This document shows positions 34,674 through 46,986 of a DNA stretch of 64,000 bases, one piece after another. Source of the DNA: Sphagnum compactum. Lineage: Eukaryota > Bryophyta > Sphagnopsida > Sphagnales. Within the stretch, counting starts at the first letter, position 1. The number at the start of each line of letters is the position of its first letter. The DNA lies in assembly GCA_965153455.1 (NCBI GenBank), contig OZ234495.1, positions 17,046,875 through 17,110,874 on the forward strand, written 5' to 3'. Below the pieces are notes generated by a model, which was not told the DNA's origin, searched no databases, and was given only the letters and a program-made list of their open reading frames with translations. A program made the translations under genes and the position numbers.

Positions 34674-37600
34674 TGTTAGCTACATGTGGTTAGGTTCATG
34701 ATAACACATGTTTGGTGCTCCTCAATTAGTAATGCCATGGGGGAGGGACATTTTCTTGAGGACCATGCAACAAACATTTATATATATATATAGAAACAAG
34801 TGCCATGAGATAGGGCATTGGATGCTCAATTGGAGAACAAGAGGCTTAAGAAAGAAAAGGACTTCAACTATAATGAGGTGTTAACCCATGCATAACAAAC
34901 ATTGTTGATTTGAAATTGAAGGTGTGGCAATAACTTTCTTGAGGTAAAGCACTTGGAATTTAATTACACTTAACCAAAATGACAAGAAGAGTGAGGGAAA
35001 CAATGATTTTAACAGCAAAGTGATTTTTATCATTGAAATTATGAAGTTCAACATTACATGAAAATAAACAATGTTCATATAGTAGAATATGTTGCATTGC
35101 ATGTCACCTAGGTGATGAAACATGATATCCTAACATTGGAACAACTAAGCACATCACCAACAAGAAACATTGGTTCAAATTTCTTTTAATTAACCATCAT
35201 GGATGGGCGTTATGGCCAATAACATTGTGATTCAGGGTGTCTTCATGCCATGGAAACCCATTTAGGAAGTCATGCACATAACAATCAAAAGAGCTTTAAA
35301 TTGTTGATCAAAATGAAGATATTAAACCATTTAAGTGCATATCACTAGTTAATAATTGACAATGTTTGTATTATTAAATGTCATAAATTGATACGTATGA
35401 AATCTTTTATAGGTTAAAAAAAACTTTTGTCACAATATAAAAAAGATTTTATTTTTCCCAATTTATTTGATTATTTGGTTGAAACTTATTGAGTTACCAT
35501 TACTTGTTATAATCACATTATTAAAAAAAATCACTATACAACCTCATATATATGCCCCAAATTCCAATATGACTCTTTTAAGTTATTTAAAAAGTCTTGA
35601 GTGAAACTCCTTAACATGAAAACACCCTTTGAACAGAAGGGATTGGAAATATTGAAATTCATATTCTAAAAATTGCATAAACAAATTAGAAACATGGAAT
35701 CAACATGACATACTTTGTATGAGCTTGACTTTTAAAAATATGAACCTTTCTTTCTAACTTAAATTACTAATAGGGGCACAACAACAATCTATGAAAAAAT
35801 TAAATCTAAATTATATTTTACACGAGAAATGGTTTTTGTCATGGCAAGGTTAAGACATGGGAATTTGTGGAAGATGCATAGTAACATAATTATGCTTGGA
35901 ACATAAGCAAACATGAGAATTCAGTCAAGTGGAACCAATTTCAACTTTGGCACAAAAGTTTCCTAATATGCGTGTACAAATGATTATGAACACAAGGAGA
36001 TCAAAATTAGTGGGAGGATTAGATATTATGAACCCTGAAAAAATAATAGAATTTTATGAAATATGTGCATTTAAAAAGAATCATAAAGTTCATTTTCCAA
36101 TCAATAATACTATAGCTTGGTGAGTTCTACCATGGTAATACTTACATGATGAATGTGGAAACAATTAAAATAGCAAAATAATTTGTTTTTGACAAGGACA
36201 AGATTCAAAATAGTTACATATATTTGGTGGATATGAAACACAAGAGCAAGGCCATAATAACATTTAAAAAACTAGTGATGATCGAAAGAATGAAATAAGA
36301 AATAGAGTTTAAAAGCTAAAAATTTTAATAAAAGAAAAAAATTCCTTGGGGGAATTTTTTTATAAGATTCAAAATTTTATTTTTACATGTGTTTACGCTT
36401 ACACATTGAATTGTTTTTTGTTTATCCAATATATGCCAAGGGGAATGGCCCCAATTGGTCATTAAAACAACAAAATGTAATAATAACTATTGTTTATGCT
36501 TTTAACATCTTTAGTTTTGTCCTTAAACCCCCTTTGTCACTATTTATTATTCGGTGTATTTTGTTTTTTGATTAGGGTTGATACCTAAATTTGATATCAA
36601 AAGTGAATTCACATTTCCATTTTGAATTATATCAATATGAAGCATTCACTTTTGTATTTAGGGTAAGGGTGACACATAATCCTAGTTGTGATACAACCCT
36701 AATTTGAGGTTCATAACCAAGGCCAAAGCATGACAAGGCAAGTGGACCAATAAATGTTTTAAGATTTAAGCACATTCCCACAAGCGTGGAAGAATACAAG
36801 ATCGTGAATCCCAATATTTTCATTTTGGGAGCTAGGAGTCCAATAATGTTTTAAATTTTTGGAATTTGAGGTTTGGGGGTCAAACCTTGTTCATTGGGCC
36901 TTTTTTTAATCTTCGGAAAGGTCTTGAAATAGAGATCTAAAATGGGGTTAAATTTTTAATTTGGATTTTTAAAATATAAGTTAAGGTCAATTGAATAGTT
37001 GAAAATCAAATTGGCAATTCAACTCCTAACCACTAAAATGTTTAACAAAAGGGTCAAACCAACTTTAATTTAAGAACTTCATTTGATTTATTTTTTCTAG
37101 GGGCTATAATTTTCCCTTAAGATCTCTCAAATTGGAATAAACATGAAGGAATTATTGTCCTAAAAAATAGTGGGACCTGATGGATGGTATATTCAAAATT
37201 CCCATTCAAAAGCCCAAGAATTTGTGCCATTCAATTTAGATCTTATTACAATGTACATAATATAATACAGAGAGGGAAATGGTGAATTCTCCCAATTTTA
37301 GGCATGATGGGTTTCATGAATTTTTGTTTGCATGTAATTCATCCATGCATGAATTTGGTTCCAATTTGAATCAATTTTACATTTTTTCTTGGTTTATGCA
37401 AATTGAACTTCACCTTGAGTTCATTTTAACAAGTTCTTTATAGTCCCATCCCATAAGCTCCCACATTTTTTTCTTTGTAAGAGTTAGGGAACATGCCTTG
37501 AATTTGTATTTTAGTGCTAAACCAATAATCAATAACCTTGGTGCTTTACCCTTGATACCATTTGGCAAACCTAGGGTCATGTGTCAACTATTCAAGAAAT

Positions 37601-38924
37601 CAAATGTTCAAAATTTATTACTTGTCATGAAGTACATATGGTTTGAAATACTGAAAATAACATGAATATATTTATGTTGCATGCAATATTCATGAAAATA
37701 TCATTAATAAATTTGGGCTTTGCACTACTAGTGACGACGATTAAATTATTTTTTGTGGACATAATAATTGTGTTGTAATCAATTTGGTCTTTCAAAATAT
37801 AAAATTTTGTAAATTTCACTATATGTCATTTTGTTCCATTAATACTTTTTTACATTCTTGATTTAGTAGGAAAAATGCCAATAAAAGTTTGATTCATTAA
37901 ATAAGTTCACAACAATATACAAATAGACAAAAACGTTGAAAGGGTGCAAGATAGACAACGAGAGACAATTCTATACTATAATTTGATCTATGACGAATCA
38001 TAATCTAGAACGACTTTGGAATTGTCGTAATGATGATCACCAAAATACCCATCCCACATAAATCAGTTCCAATGAAACATCATCATTAGAATTAACACAA
38101 TGTGTCTTTGCATAAGTTGTGTTCTTATGCTTGTAATAGATGGACTCACCTTTCAAACATACATGCAACAAGTTGTTTCATTGTTAGATATTGGCTATCA
38201 TAATTCAAATGTACATTGTTTTCATGCATGTAGCAAGTCATCCTACCATTACATCCCATTATCCTACATGAACGTGACAAATTATTAGGTAGAACAACAA
38301 TTATTTATTCCCAACATTTCATCATTCCAATTTAATTCACATTGGGTAATTTTTACATATCTACATTAATGTTTCTCTTTCAATGTCATTTAATTATGTC
38401 AAATATATATCAAAGGCATTTGAATGTATTTTGGTGCAAACAATGGCTTGGTGAAAATGTTAACAACTTTGAAATTGGTAGGAACATAAGTAATGTTGAA
38501 TTATGATTTTGAATTTAATAATTTTTTTCGAAAGTCATATTAGTATTTATTTAAAATAGCAATATTGACACAATGATAGAGGGTAGTTGTTACATTAGGA
38601 GATCGAGATGACATTTCATGTAGTCCAAGGTGATAAATTGTCCATGAATGAAAAAAACTCAAGAGACAATTGACCACATTCAATTGAAAAGTAACCAGTC
38701 AATATAAGTGTGGAACAATGTGGCTAATATTAAGATAACCACATTATAAGATTAGTTTTGCAATTTAAATCCTTATATATATAATTTGTTGGAAATGAAA
38801 CATTACCTCTTTTGCACTTAGTAATTTGCAAAGTTCTTATCTCGGACATTATATTGTTTTCCTTCATTTTTATTGAACAACTTGTCACATGGATATTAAT
38901 AGTTCATAGGTTATGAACCCACTC

Positions 38925-39010
38925 ATGGACAAGTTTGATGGTCAAAATTACATGTTGTGAACGTCTAATATGCAAACACTCTTGCATGTGCAAATGAGTT
39001 ATTGGGATTA
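38925..39010 (+). pseudogene. Possible Ty1/copia gag N-terminal remnant
   Basis: From the ATG at 38925 the frame reads MDKFDGQNYML, stop, TSNMQTLLHVQMSYWD. This resembles the start of copia-type Gag (KFDG.NY..W...M...L). Only this short block is convincing; no protease, integrase, RT or LTRs were seen. Confidence 0.3.
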
Positions 39011-39730
39011 ATTAATAATACAAAGGTCAAGTTGTAAGACAAACTTACCATTATTGAATGCACCAATATTGAGGAGAAAAAAGTTCATAATCTATTAAAT
39101 CAAATGAACATCTTATGAATTTTTAAAAATTAATTATTAATAATTTTAAGTGATGGTTGCAATTGAATGAAAGCAAACCTAGGGGCTATCCACTTAATCA
39201 TAATAAATAAAATGACAATTTTATATTGTCATTTCTAAGTGATGAGGACTTGAAACAACATTTTGGTATCAAATGGAAAAAATTAAATTAGAATTAGCTA
39301 TTCCTTACAATTATTTATTCAAAATTCTTTAGTTGAAAGTTTCATAAAACTATATGGCTATTTGAACCATGCCAATGGTTTGAAAAAAAAAACTCTTAAC
39401 TTTAATAGTTTTCTTTCCCACAAAAAAATCATTTTGATTTTTGGGTTGTAAAAGAACTTGAACCATTGAGCATAATCATTCATAAACTAGAGTCATAAAA
39501 CATGTGAATAGGCATTTTGTAATGGAATATTTTTGTCATCAAATGAATATTGTGAACAATTCATTAAAAAGGTATATTTGAAAAGTATTTTAACACCATT
39601 ACAACTTAAATAGATATGCATGATCCAATATCCAAAATTTTATTTTCCAAGACCATACAAATGTCATGTGTTTGCATTAAATGATTGTCCAACAATCAAC
39701 CTTGGATGTGGGGTTTTTTTTTTGGATGGA

Positions 39731-40306
39731 TCAACTGATTTTGTTTATATGTTCTTTTTTGTGTGCATGATGTGTGATATTAGCCCTAGAAATTTGCTTG
39801 TTTTGATTTAGATGTTGGGATCTTTTATTTTGATTTTTTTGGGTTGGATGTTTGAAAAGGTCATGTCCAAGCAATTGCTTGATTTTTTGGGAGATTTGGT
39901 TTGAATGCATACTAGATTGAACTTGGAATGTAGGATTGTAAGTTGTTGTGGTGTTTGAATTTGCAAGCAATTTCCTCTTTTGACGTAAAATGTGATTATG
40001 TAAAACTTTCATTTGTTTAGTTTTATGTTGTATTTCTTTTTCAATTTGCATTCGATAAATATCCCCTTCCCCAATCCTTTGCATGTGTTTCATGAAACGT
40101 TCACGTTCTTCAATTTGTTTGGCTAATGTGCATAATAAAGCTTCTTGTTCTTCAATAGTCCCCCTTGTTGGTTTCTTTTCAATAAATTGTGCTTCTTTCG
40201 CAACATCAATTTGAGTTTGATATTTTGATGATGGATCACGATGATTCCATTCAAAAATATGTTGTAATCTTTTCTTCTCATCACCACCAAAATTAATTGA
40301 CATCAT
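39731..40306 (-). CDS. Hypothetical charged, coiled-coil-like protein
   Basis: Uninterrupted 191-residue frame in a region otherwise full of stops, starting with two ATG codons at 40306. Residues about 45-110 are rich in Glu/Lys/Gln and fit a coiled coil (TIEEQEALLCTLAKQIEERE and onward). The C-terminal third is Asn/Gln/His/Lys-rich. I do not recognise a family. It may be a fragment of a transposon gene or a host gene remnant. The promoter and possible introns were not resolved. Confidence 0.35.
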   Translation of the reverse strand: MMSINFGGDEKKRLQHIFEWNHRDPSSKYQTQIDVAKEAQFIEKKPTRGTIEEQEALLCTLAKQIEERERFMKHMQRIGEGDIYRMQIEKEIQHKTKQMKVLHNHILRQKRKLLANSNTTTTYNPTFQVQSSMHSNQISQKIKQLLGHDLFKHPTQKNQNKRSQHLNQNKQISRANITHHAHKKEHINKIS

Positions 40307-41711
40307 AAATTGTTCAAGCTATTCCTAAAATTTCAATATTTTATGACTTGTAATGCTTTATTACAAGTATGTATATTTGATTAAAGTACAATCATTAGGC
40401 TTTTCTATCAAATTTTAAGTAATTTGAATTGCAAACTTAAGCCTACAACATATTATTTGAATTGTTCATTTTCAATTTGCATGTGCGCAATCCATAAGCA
40501 AGTTACATGTATCCATTCATTAGGGTCAATGAACAAACCACCTATGAAAACACAAAAACGCAAGCCTCAAAGTTCTAATGGGAATTTTGATTTTTCATCA
40601 TTTCAAATAATCTGAAATGCAATGAGAAATTATTGGTGGCAAAAGGAATGGCCACTTTTTTTCAAAAAAGATTTTTTTTGCCAAACATATTTTACATTTC
40701 AACAATCACATGTTTCATTATTTTTCAAACTTTGAATGATGATTTGAATTTTTTACATGTATGCATTCAATCAATTCATTGTTGATCAAATATGTATGCA
40801 ATATTGAGCAAAACATAATCTCTATATATATGCTAGATATGGTCACCTCATTTGGTTTTGCATGGTCTAAATCAAACAATCTTTAAGAAAGGCAAGAATA
40901 GATCCAAGATGCAAATGTGACCTCCATCAACACAAATCTAATTTACATATTTGTAACAAATAATCTCACATGTATTTGTTAAATGATATGTTTAAGTTTG
41001 AACATTTAAGATCATAGTATATGTTGAAATTTCAAATTGCATCGAACTTGAACCAAATTTGTAACTTTAGAAGTTGGAAAACTGACTTTTGTCCGCTTCT
41101 TAATTAGCTTAAAAAACATGTTTGATAGCTAATGTTTGGGATCTGATTTGGTGGGTAATAAAATCTCCCTTTTGATGATCATGAATTTTTAGAACATTAA
41201 AGTGGGGCGAGGAGATTGAATTATTTAAAAATCTCTTGAAATTAGATTTTTTTGGTTCATTCCTTATCAAGTGGAGGTTGGGGATGTTATTGATTATTCA
41301 TTAAGTTTTCCTTGTGTTAGGTCTACTTTGATCATATCCCATTAGCCAAATGATTCTTATGCCAAATCTATTTCTAGATATGAAAACACTAATTGTTGCA
41401 TGTGGTTGTAACCAATACACTTGGGTTTGAATTCACATTAGGACCTCAATTAAATACCTCCCTTTTCCATTTGAGAGGATGTCAAATGAAATGTACAAAG
41501 AACAAAATGATTTTCAATAGTTGGAGATTTATCCATAAGTGTCCATTGATATTGAAGCAAAAATGTTTGAGAAATTATTACCATAAAAAATTTATATGTC
41601 ATAAATTATCCATGGAGTCAATACAAACAAAGATTGCAATTGGAACAAATATATAATATAAGACGTGCATTAAGTTTGAAATATTGATTCTTTCATCCAA
41701 AATTGGACCAA

Positions 41712-42401
41712 TCTTATATATTAATTCACTACGTCTGTCTGTGACGGGGCCCGGATTTCAGGCCGACCGGGCCCGGTGTGGGGGGTGGGGGAGGGAGAGG
41801 TCTGTTACAGCTGGACCTGGCCCGGCACTCCCGAATTTTGACCTGATAGAAATTTCACTACGTCTGTATGTGACGGGGCCCGGCGTTCACGCCGACCGGC
41901 CCCAGCGTGGGGGGTGGGGGAGGGAGAGGTCTGTTACAACTGGACCCGGCTCGGCACTCCCGATACGTCTGTCTGTGACAGGGCCCGGCGTTCAGGCCGA
42001 CCAGGCCCGGTGTGGGGGGTGGGGGAGGGAGAGGTCTGTTACAGCTGGACCCGGCCCGGCACTCCCTGTGCGTCTGTCTGACACGACAATTCTGCTGCAA
42101 TTCTATGGCAAAACCGACCTCTGCGTTTTTTATGGCAGAACCAGGCAATGCATTTTCTATGATAGGGCTTGGTAACGGGGCGGGGGGGGGTCAGCACGGG
42201 CGGGGGGGGCCAACATGGGACGGGAAGTTAATTATATATAACAGGGGAACATGGGTGGGGGGGGGATCAACGGGTTAAAGAATCGGAGTGGAAAATGTGA
42301 AGGACGGGGGGGGTCGACGGGGTAAAAAACCGGAGTGGGCAATGGGAAGGACCGGGCGGGGGGGAGCTCGACGGGTGCATTATGCACCGGGTTCACACTA
42401 G
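41712..42401 (+). mobile_element. Helitron-like non-autonomous element
   Basis: The 5' end reads TCTTATATATTAATTCACTA after an A at 41711. The 3' end has a hairpin GGTGCA-TTA-TGCACC (42374-42388), then nine bases, then the terminal CTAG (42398-42401), followed by T at 42402. TC start, subterminal hairpin, CTRR end and A/T flanks without target duplication are the diagnostic features of Helitrons. The body is very GC-rich against AT-rich surroundings. It holds ~105-129-bp tandem repeats (41731-42080) and a G-run-rich segment (42175-42370). No Rep/helicase ORF is present. Confidence 0.75.
41731..42080 (+). repeat. GC-rich tandem repeat inside the Helitron-like element
   Basis: Three copies and a partial fourth begin with ACGTCTGTCTGTGACGGGGC-type sequence at about 41731, 41860, 41965 and 42070. 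Each continues with CAGGCCGACC, GGTGGGGGAGGGAGAGG, TCTGTTACAGCTGGACC and CGGCACTCCC. The first unit has an extra 24 bp before the next copy. Confidence 0.95.
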
Positions 42402-45400
42402 TCTAGTGGAAATGGCTAACATGAAGAGGTAGATCATAGAATGAAAAAAATTCTTTGACCTCTAATCCATAGCTTAAGCTTATTCAAAAGATTGGTGAAC
42501 ATATGGTACATTCATGGTTGTCTATCTTTCAAAGGTTTTGTTCTAGAATAGATACAAAGTAACTTTTACCCAAAAAAATTGGTCAATTGCATATGAAAAA
42601 TAACATTAGGTAATGCTAATGGATAGGTAGTGTAATGTTCAACTTAAGGGCACTTCAATTAGGAAACATTTTAAAGAAATATCCAAAATCACAAAGTCAT
42701 CATGGTCAACACCTTTAAATTGGACTTATCACTTCGAGTACCAAACACTAATTAATAGAACAGAGTATATATCTTAGCCTCTTAATGCATTTTCCTTATT
42801 GAGGTTTAGCTAAATAGTTAAAACATAGTAAGTTGTAACTGAGTTTAAAACTTCAATAATTTGTTACTATTTTTGGTTTGGAAAAATATTAGATTATCTA
42901 TTTTTCTTAAGGTCGCTTTTTCAAATCTCCCAAATCGAAAAACACACACCTTATATGAATGGATAAACATCATACTAAATACAAAAATGTATTTAATAAT
43001 GAAGACATCATGGCCATTAGAACATCAAGCCTTTACGCTCTACGATATTGGGAGTGAACTTTCTTTGAATTCCAAACATTTATTATTTGTCTAGCCAATG
43101 TGCAAAACTTGCAACATGTTTAGGACTTGGTGTTCAAATCAGTTCCAGCTTATATTTCATCATTGGAAGGTGGTGCTTTTGTGGCATGTTTAGAACTAAT
43201 GTTCAACTTAATATCTTATACCATGCTTGCGACAGATGTTCATTGTTAAAGAATTCTCAAAAAGGTTTGGCTAAAATAAAACTAACTAACTAACTAATTT
43301 TAATGATATTTATTGAAATTTTCGAAAACCAAACTCCCAAAGCTATGGTACTTTGTCCATTGTCCCAACCACTACATTATTATTATACAATGCAAAACAC
43401 AAGGTGCATTCTAGGTACTTGTTCTCAACTATTGAAATTATGAAATATTTTTCAATTTGAGATTCGTACACCTCTTTTTAAAAAATAGATCTTTTGATAA
43501 ATACCGTTGATTTTTAGTCACAAGTTTGATATTTCATATGCAGAAGATTATTTACTTGTCATTCTCAAGAGTCAATCGTGAACCCAAGTTATGGTTGTGA
43601 CAAAGCAACGTGCACCATAAAATGCCCAAATGTAGGTTCATTGTCATGTTTTTATATGCCATGTGTCAATCATAGCCCCAACTAGTGTAATTCTTTCATG
43701 CACAAGAAAGCCAATATGAGAATGAAAAATTGGAAACATTAGTTTCCCCCCCCCCAAAAAAGAAAAATAAAATAGTAATTAGAATCTACCATAACTACAT
43801 TCTTTTAATGTTTTAATATTGCAAATACTCCACTATTTTGACATGTGACAATGGCATGAGTGTGGAGGCATCGGCCCCTATCAACATGTCCATATGATGT
43901 CTCATGATCCTACCATGTTTTCAAGCTTTACAAATGTGGACACCAAAACTCAAAAATAAACATCATAAATTTGTTTGTCCTCATCATCTTTTTCTTTCAT
44001 TATGTGTTTCCTGCTTTGTGTTAATTCCTAAATTTTTCGTGGTTATTTGTGAACAATGAGTGGGGTTGGGGATTGCATGCGAACAATTGTGGATGCAAAT
44101 GCAAGTGGCAAAACCAGGTTTAGGGTTTTTGTTATTGCACTATTTATCCACCCTTTGAATGTTCTGATCAATCTTTAACTACATTATTTCCTATCGAAGT
44201 GTTTGGATTTAATGATTGTTAAGTTGAAATGTTCAGTTTTGTGTGGCTGGCTCTTTGAAAATTTAAAGAACCGCCGATTTCTATTCTTGAACCAGAAAAT
44301 GGCAGGTTCTGATTCTTGAACTTGTGGTTCTCGTGTTCATGAAAATATACCAGCAAAGAACTCACGATTCTCTGGTCAGTTCTTTTGATTTTTTCACATA
44401 TATATATCATATGATGTTTTGCCAGAATTCCTCCAACATTTTCCTTCAAGAGCTTGGATTAGTTCCCCTTTGTCATCACATAACCGAATCCTACATGGAA
44501 CATCCTAATTGCATGTGCATTTGAAGATCGCATGCCTGAAGTGTGCTTCAACTTCACTATGAAGGATGATCGTGCAAGGTTCCTTGATTTCTTGAGCTTT
44601 TTTGACATCTTGCTTCTTGTCAGCTTTGGGGTTTAATGTGTTCAAGATGTTGTTGATAAATTGAATAAGGGTTCAGAATGAAAGTGTAATGAATGCGCTC
44701 TTTATACCATGAACTATCATTGAACATAACACTAAGTGAGTGGCCTTCTTCAACTTCCATGTTATGTTGCAAAAGTCTGTATTTCCAGTTTACTGCTTGG
44801 AAAGCTCCTCAACTAAGTACTGGGTTGAATCCTTGATCTCCATTGTCAAATGGCATTTTGAGCGCATCAAATCATTTTTCCTTTTGATGAAAGAAAATTG
44901 TATGAAACTAGGAGACTGAAGGTTGACTAATGAAGCTCTCAATATAGTAACTTGAACTAGTAGTGAATGAATTCGAATGGGTGGTGTTGTCCACGACTCC
45001 AGCTTGAGCAGCACTGAAATCTGGTAATGCCCATGTCTGAGGGTCTTACCTCTTGCAATGACTTGTTACGCAAACAAGATCTACCTGCCACCATCCTTTC
45101 ATCATGTCAAACAAACAAAAACAAAGGGCCCTTACAAAATGTGTAAGAGCATGCATGCCCAGAAACTGTAAGATGATGACCTCCCGATGCTAGTAGGAGG
45201 AACCTTATAGATTCAAGGCACCCTCTCAATACACTAGGAAATTTTTGACATGGGCAATAGCCAAGCTTTTACAAGTGCTCCCATTGAAAGGCTGCACTAT
45301 ATCCTTATATCCATCTTCCACAAACTACTCATAATCTTGGGCAAGTAGAAACTTTCACATGCCACATCCCAGGCCAAGGAAATCATAGTTACTGGATTAG

Positions 45401-46986
45401 TAGTTAGCTGTTAGGTCTTATATGATATATGGTAAACCATATCCCACTTATTTCATTTTGCAAAATTTCATTCCCAGTTATGCATTTGATGCCCTATCAT
45501 GCCAAAACTGGCCATTCTCGCTCCCTAATCACCTGACAATCTATGATGAAATATACATTACAAAATCGACAAGGCTTGCTCATGATGAGGTCTACAGAAT
45601 TGGCATCCATGCTGGACAACCAATTCAGTATGAGAATATTATATATATGATTGAAAAGGGAGAATAAGACCTAAAAAGACCTAAACCATATGATTGAAAA
45701 GGGAGAATAAGACCTAAAAACCATATGGCACGAGGATTTTCCATCTTGGCCGTGTCCCACAACTCTTGTCTAGCAAAAGAAAATGCAACCAATTGTTGCC
45801 CATGAAATTAGTTAAATAGTGGCCTATCCCTTGCTATCCATCTCGAATCCAACATTTTTTTTTGGTCCAAATGTTTTTTTGTATTGTGGCAAAAACATTA
45901 TTATTAATAATAATAAATTGGATTAAAATTTTTTTTTTTGGGGTGTGAGTTTGAAAAAAATTCCTAAAAATTTGGAAACTTTTGAAACCATAAAACTAAA
46001 AATAAAAACCTTGCTCTAACCCCCTTTTTAACATTTGCTTTTTAATTGTAATCCCCCTTACCAATTTCTCCACTTGCAGCCCCAAGAACCACTCAATTCT
46101 TTACAATTACCTTTGTATATGTTATAAGCTTTTGAACTTTCACAATAGCTTTGAATGCCAGAATACTTTAAAAAATACTTAAAATTCCTCTCATGTTTGT
46201 CATTTGCACAAAATTTGGACCAATGAGTGAAAATTATCAAGTTATTGAATTTAGAGTATTATCTCTGAAAATTAAAGTAAAATTTTCATAATTAAATTTA
46301 AACAATTGGGTTCCATTAAAAACTTTCAAGTTAAGCTCACTTTAATTGAAATAGTAGGGAGATGGGTTTACTTTACAAGAGGTTTAATAGACTTGGGCCC
46401 AATTTCACCACAAGAGCCAACTAGTAATAAGTAATGGTTTCTTGCAGCAACCCTATAATTGAATTGAAGGGGTGCCTTTTATTGACTATCATGTCTCACA
46501 TGAAATTATTCTGGCAATATTATTTTGATAATTTTATTTCGAAACTATTCTCCCCAAAGAAAAATATAAGCCCTCATTGACTACCATGTCTCACATGAAA
46601 TTATTTTTTTTAGCAATATTATATACAAGAGGTTTAATATACTTATATTCAATTATACTTATTTGGGTGTGTAGCCAAAGATATAGAAGGATAATTAAAA
46701 GAAAGATGTGTACTTCATAATCTGGTTCATAGCCAGATTTGGCTAAATCTCCCTGAGGATGATAGCCAGAAAAGAAAAACTCCCCATCTTTCAAGACCTA
46801 GAAAATCTTTTCGCTCCCTCTGGGGCGCACAGTAGTACGTTAACTGCTTTCCTTCAGCAGCGTTGGGTTTCGTGTCCTGTTGCCGTTTGCTTGCTTCCAG
46901 TCTTTCCCTTGCTTCCTTGGTGCGCCTTCCGGAAGTTTGAGAATTGCGGGGGGAGGACAGGAGAAGCTAAGCAAGTGACTGTAACC
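42402..46986. other. Intergenic, no firmly supported gene
   Basis: AT-rich DNA. One stretch (44540-45060, minus strand) shows coding-like readings such as NPKADKKQDVKKAQEIKEP and MEIKDSTQYLVEELSKQ. They are interrupted by stops and match no family I can name. Small direct repeats occur at 45648-45720 (42-bp period) and 46481-46620 (95-bp spacing). Confidence 0.45.
45648..45720. repeat. 42-bp tandem duplication
   Basis: ATGATTGAAAAGGGAGAATA and following AGACCTAAAAA are repeated once with a 42-bp period. Confidence 0.9.

Larger units (their letters stand above)
33869..38924. other. Intergenic, no supported gene
   Basis: AT-rich DNA with two hairpin repeats (34402-34482, 34598-34673). Open frames are short and without recognisable domains. 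A 64-residue frame at 35929-36123 was considered and not called. Confidence 0.5.

Noticed and set aside
35929-36123. 64-codon plus-strand frame
   Set aside because: It is short, isolated and without a recognisable motif.
41684-42175. 163-codon frame with repeated LSVTGPGVQADRARCGGWGR-type units
   Set aside because: It is a translation of the GC-rich tandem repeat inside the Helitron-like element and crosses the element's left boundary.
46759-46986. In-frame upstream extension of ING1 to an earlier ATG
   Set aside because: The extra 76 codons do not resemble any ING N-terminus. The ATG at 46987 gives the normal family start [10 protein letters not shown].
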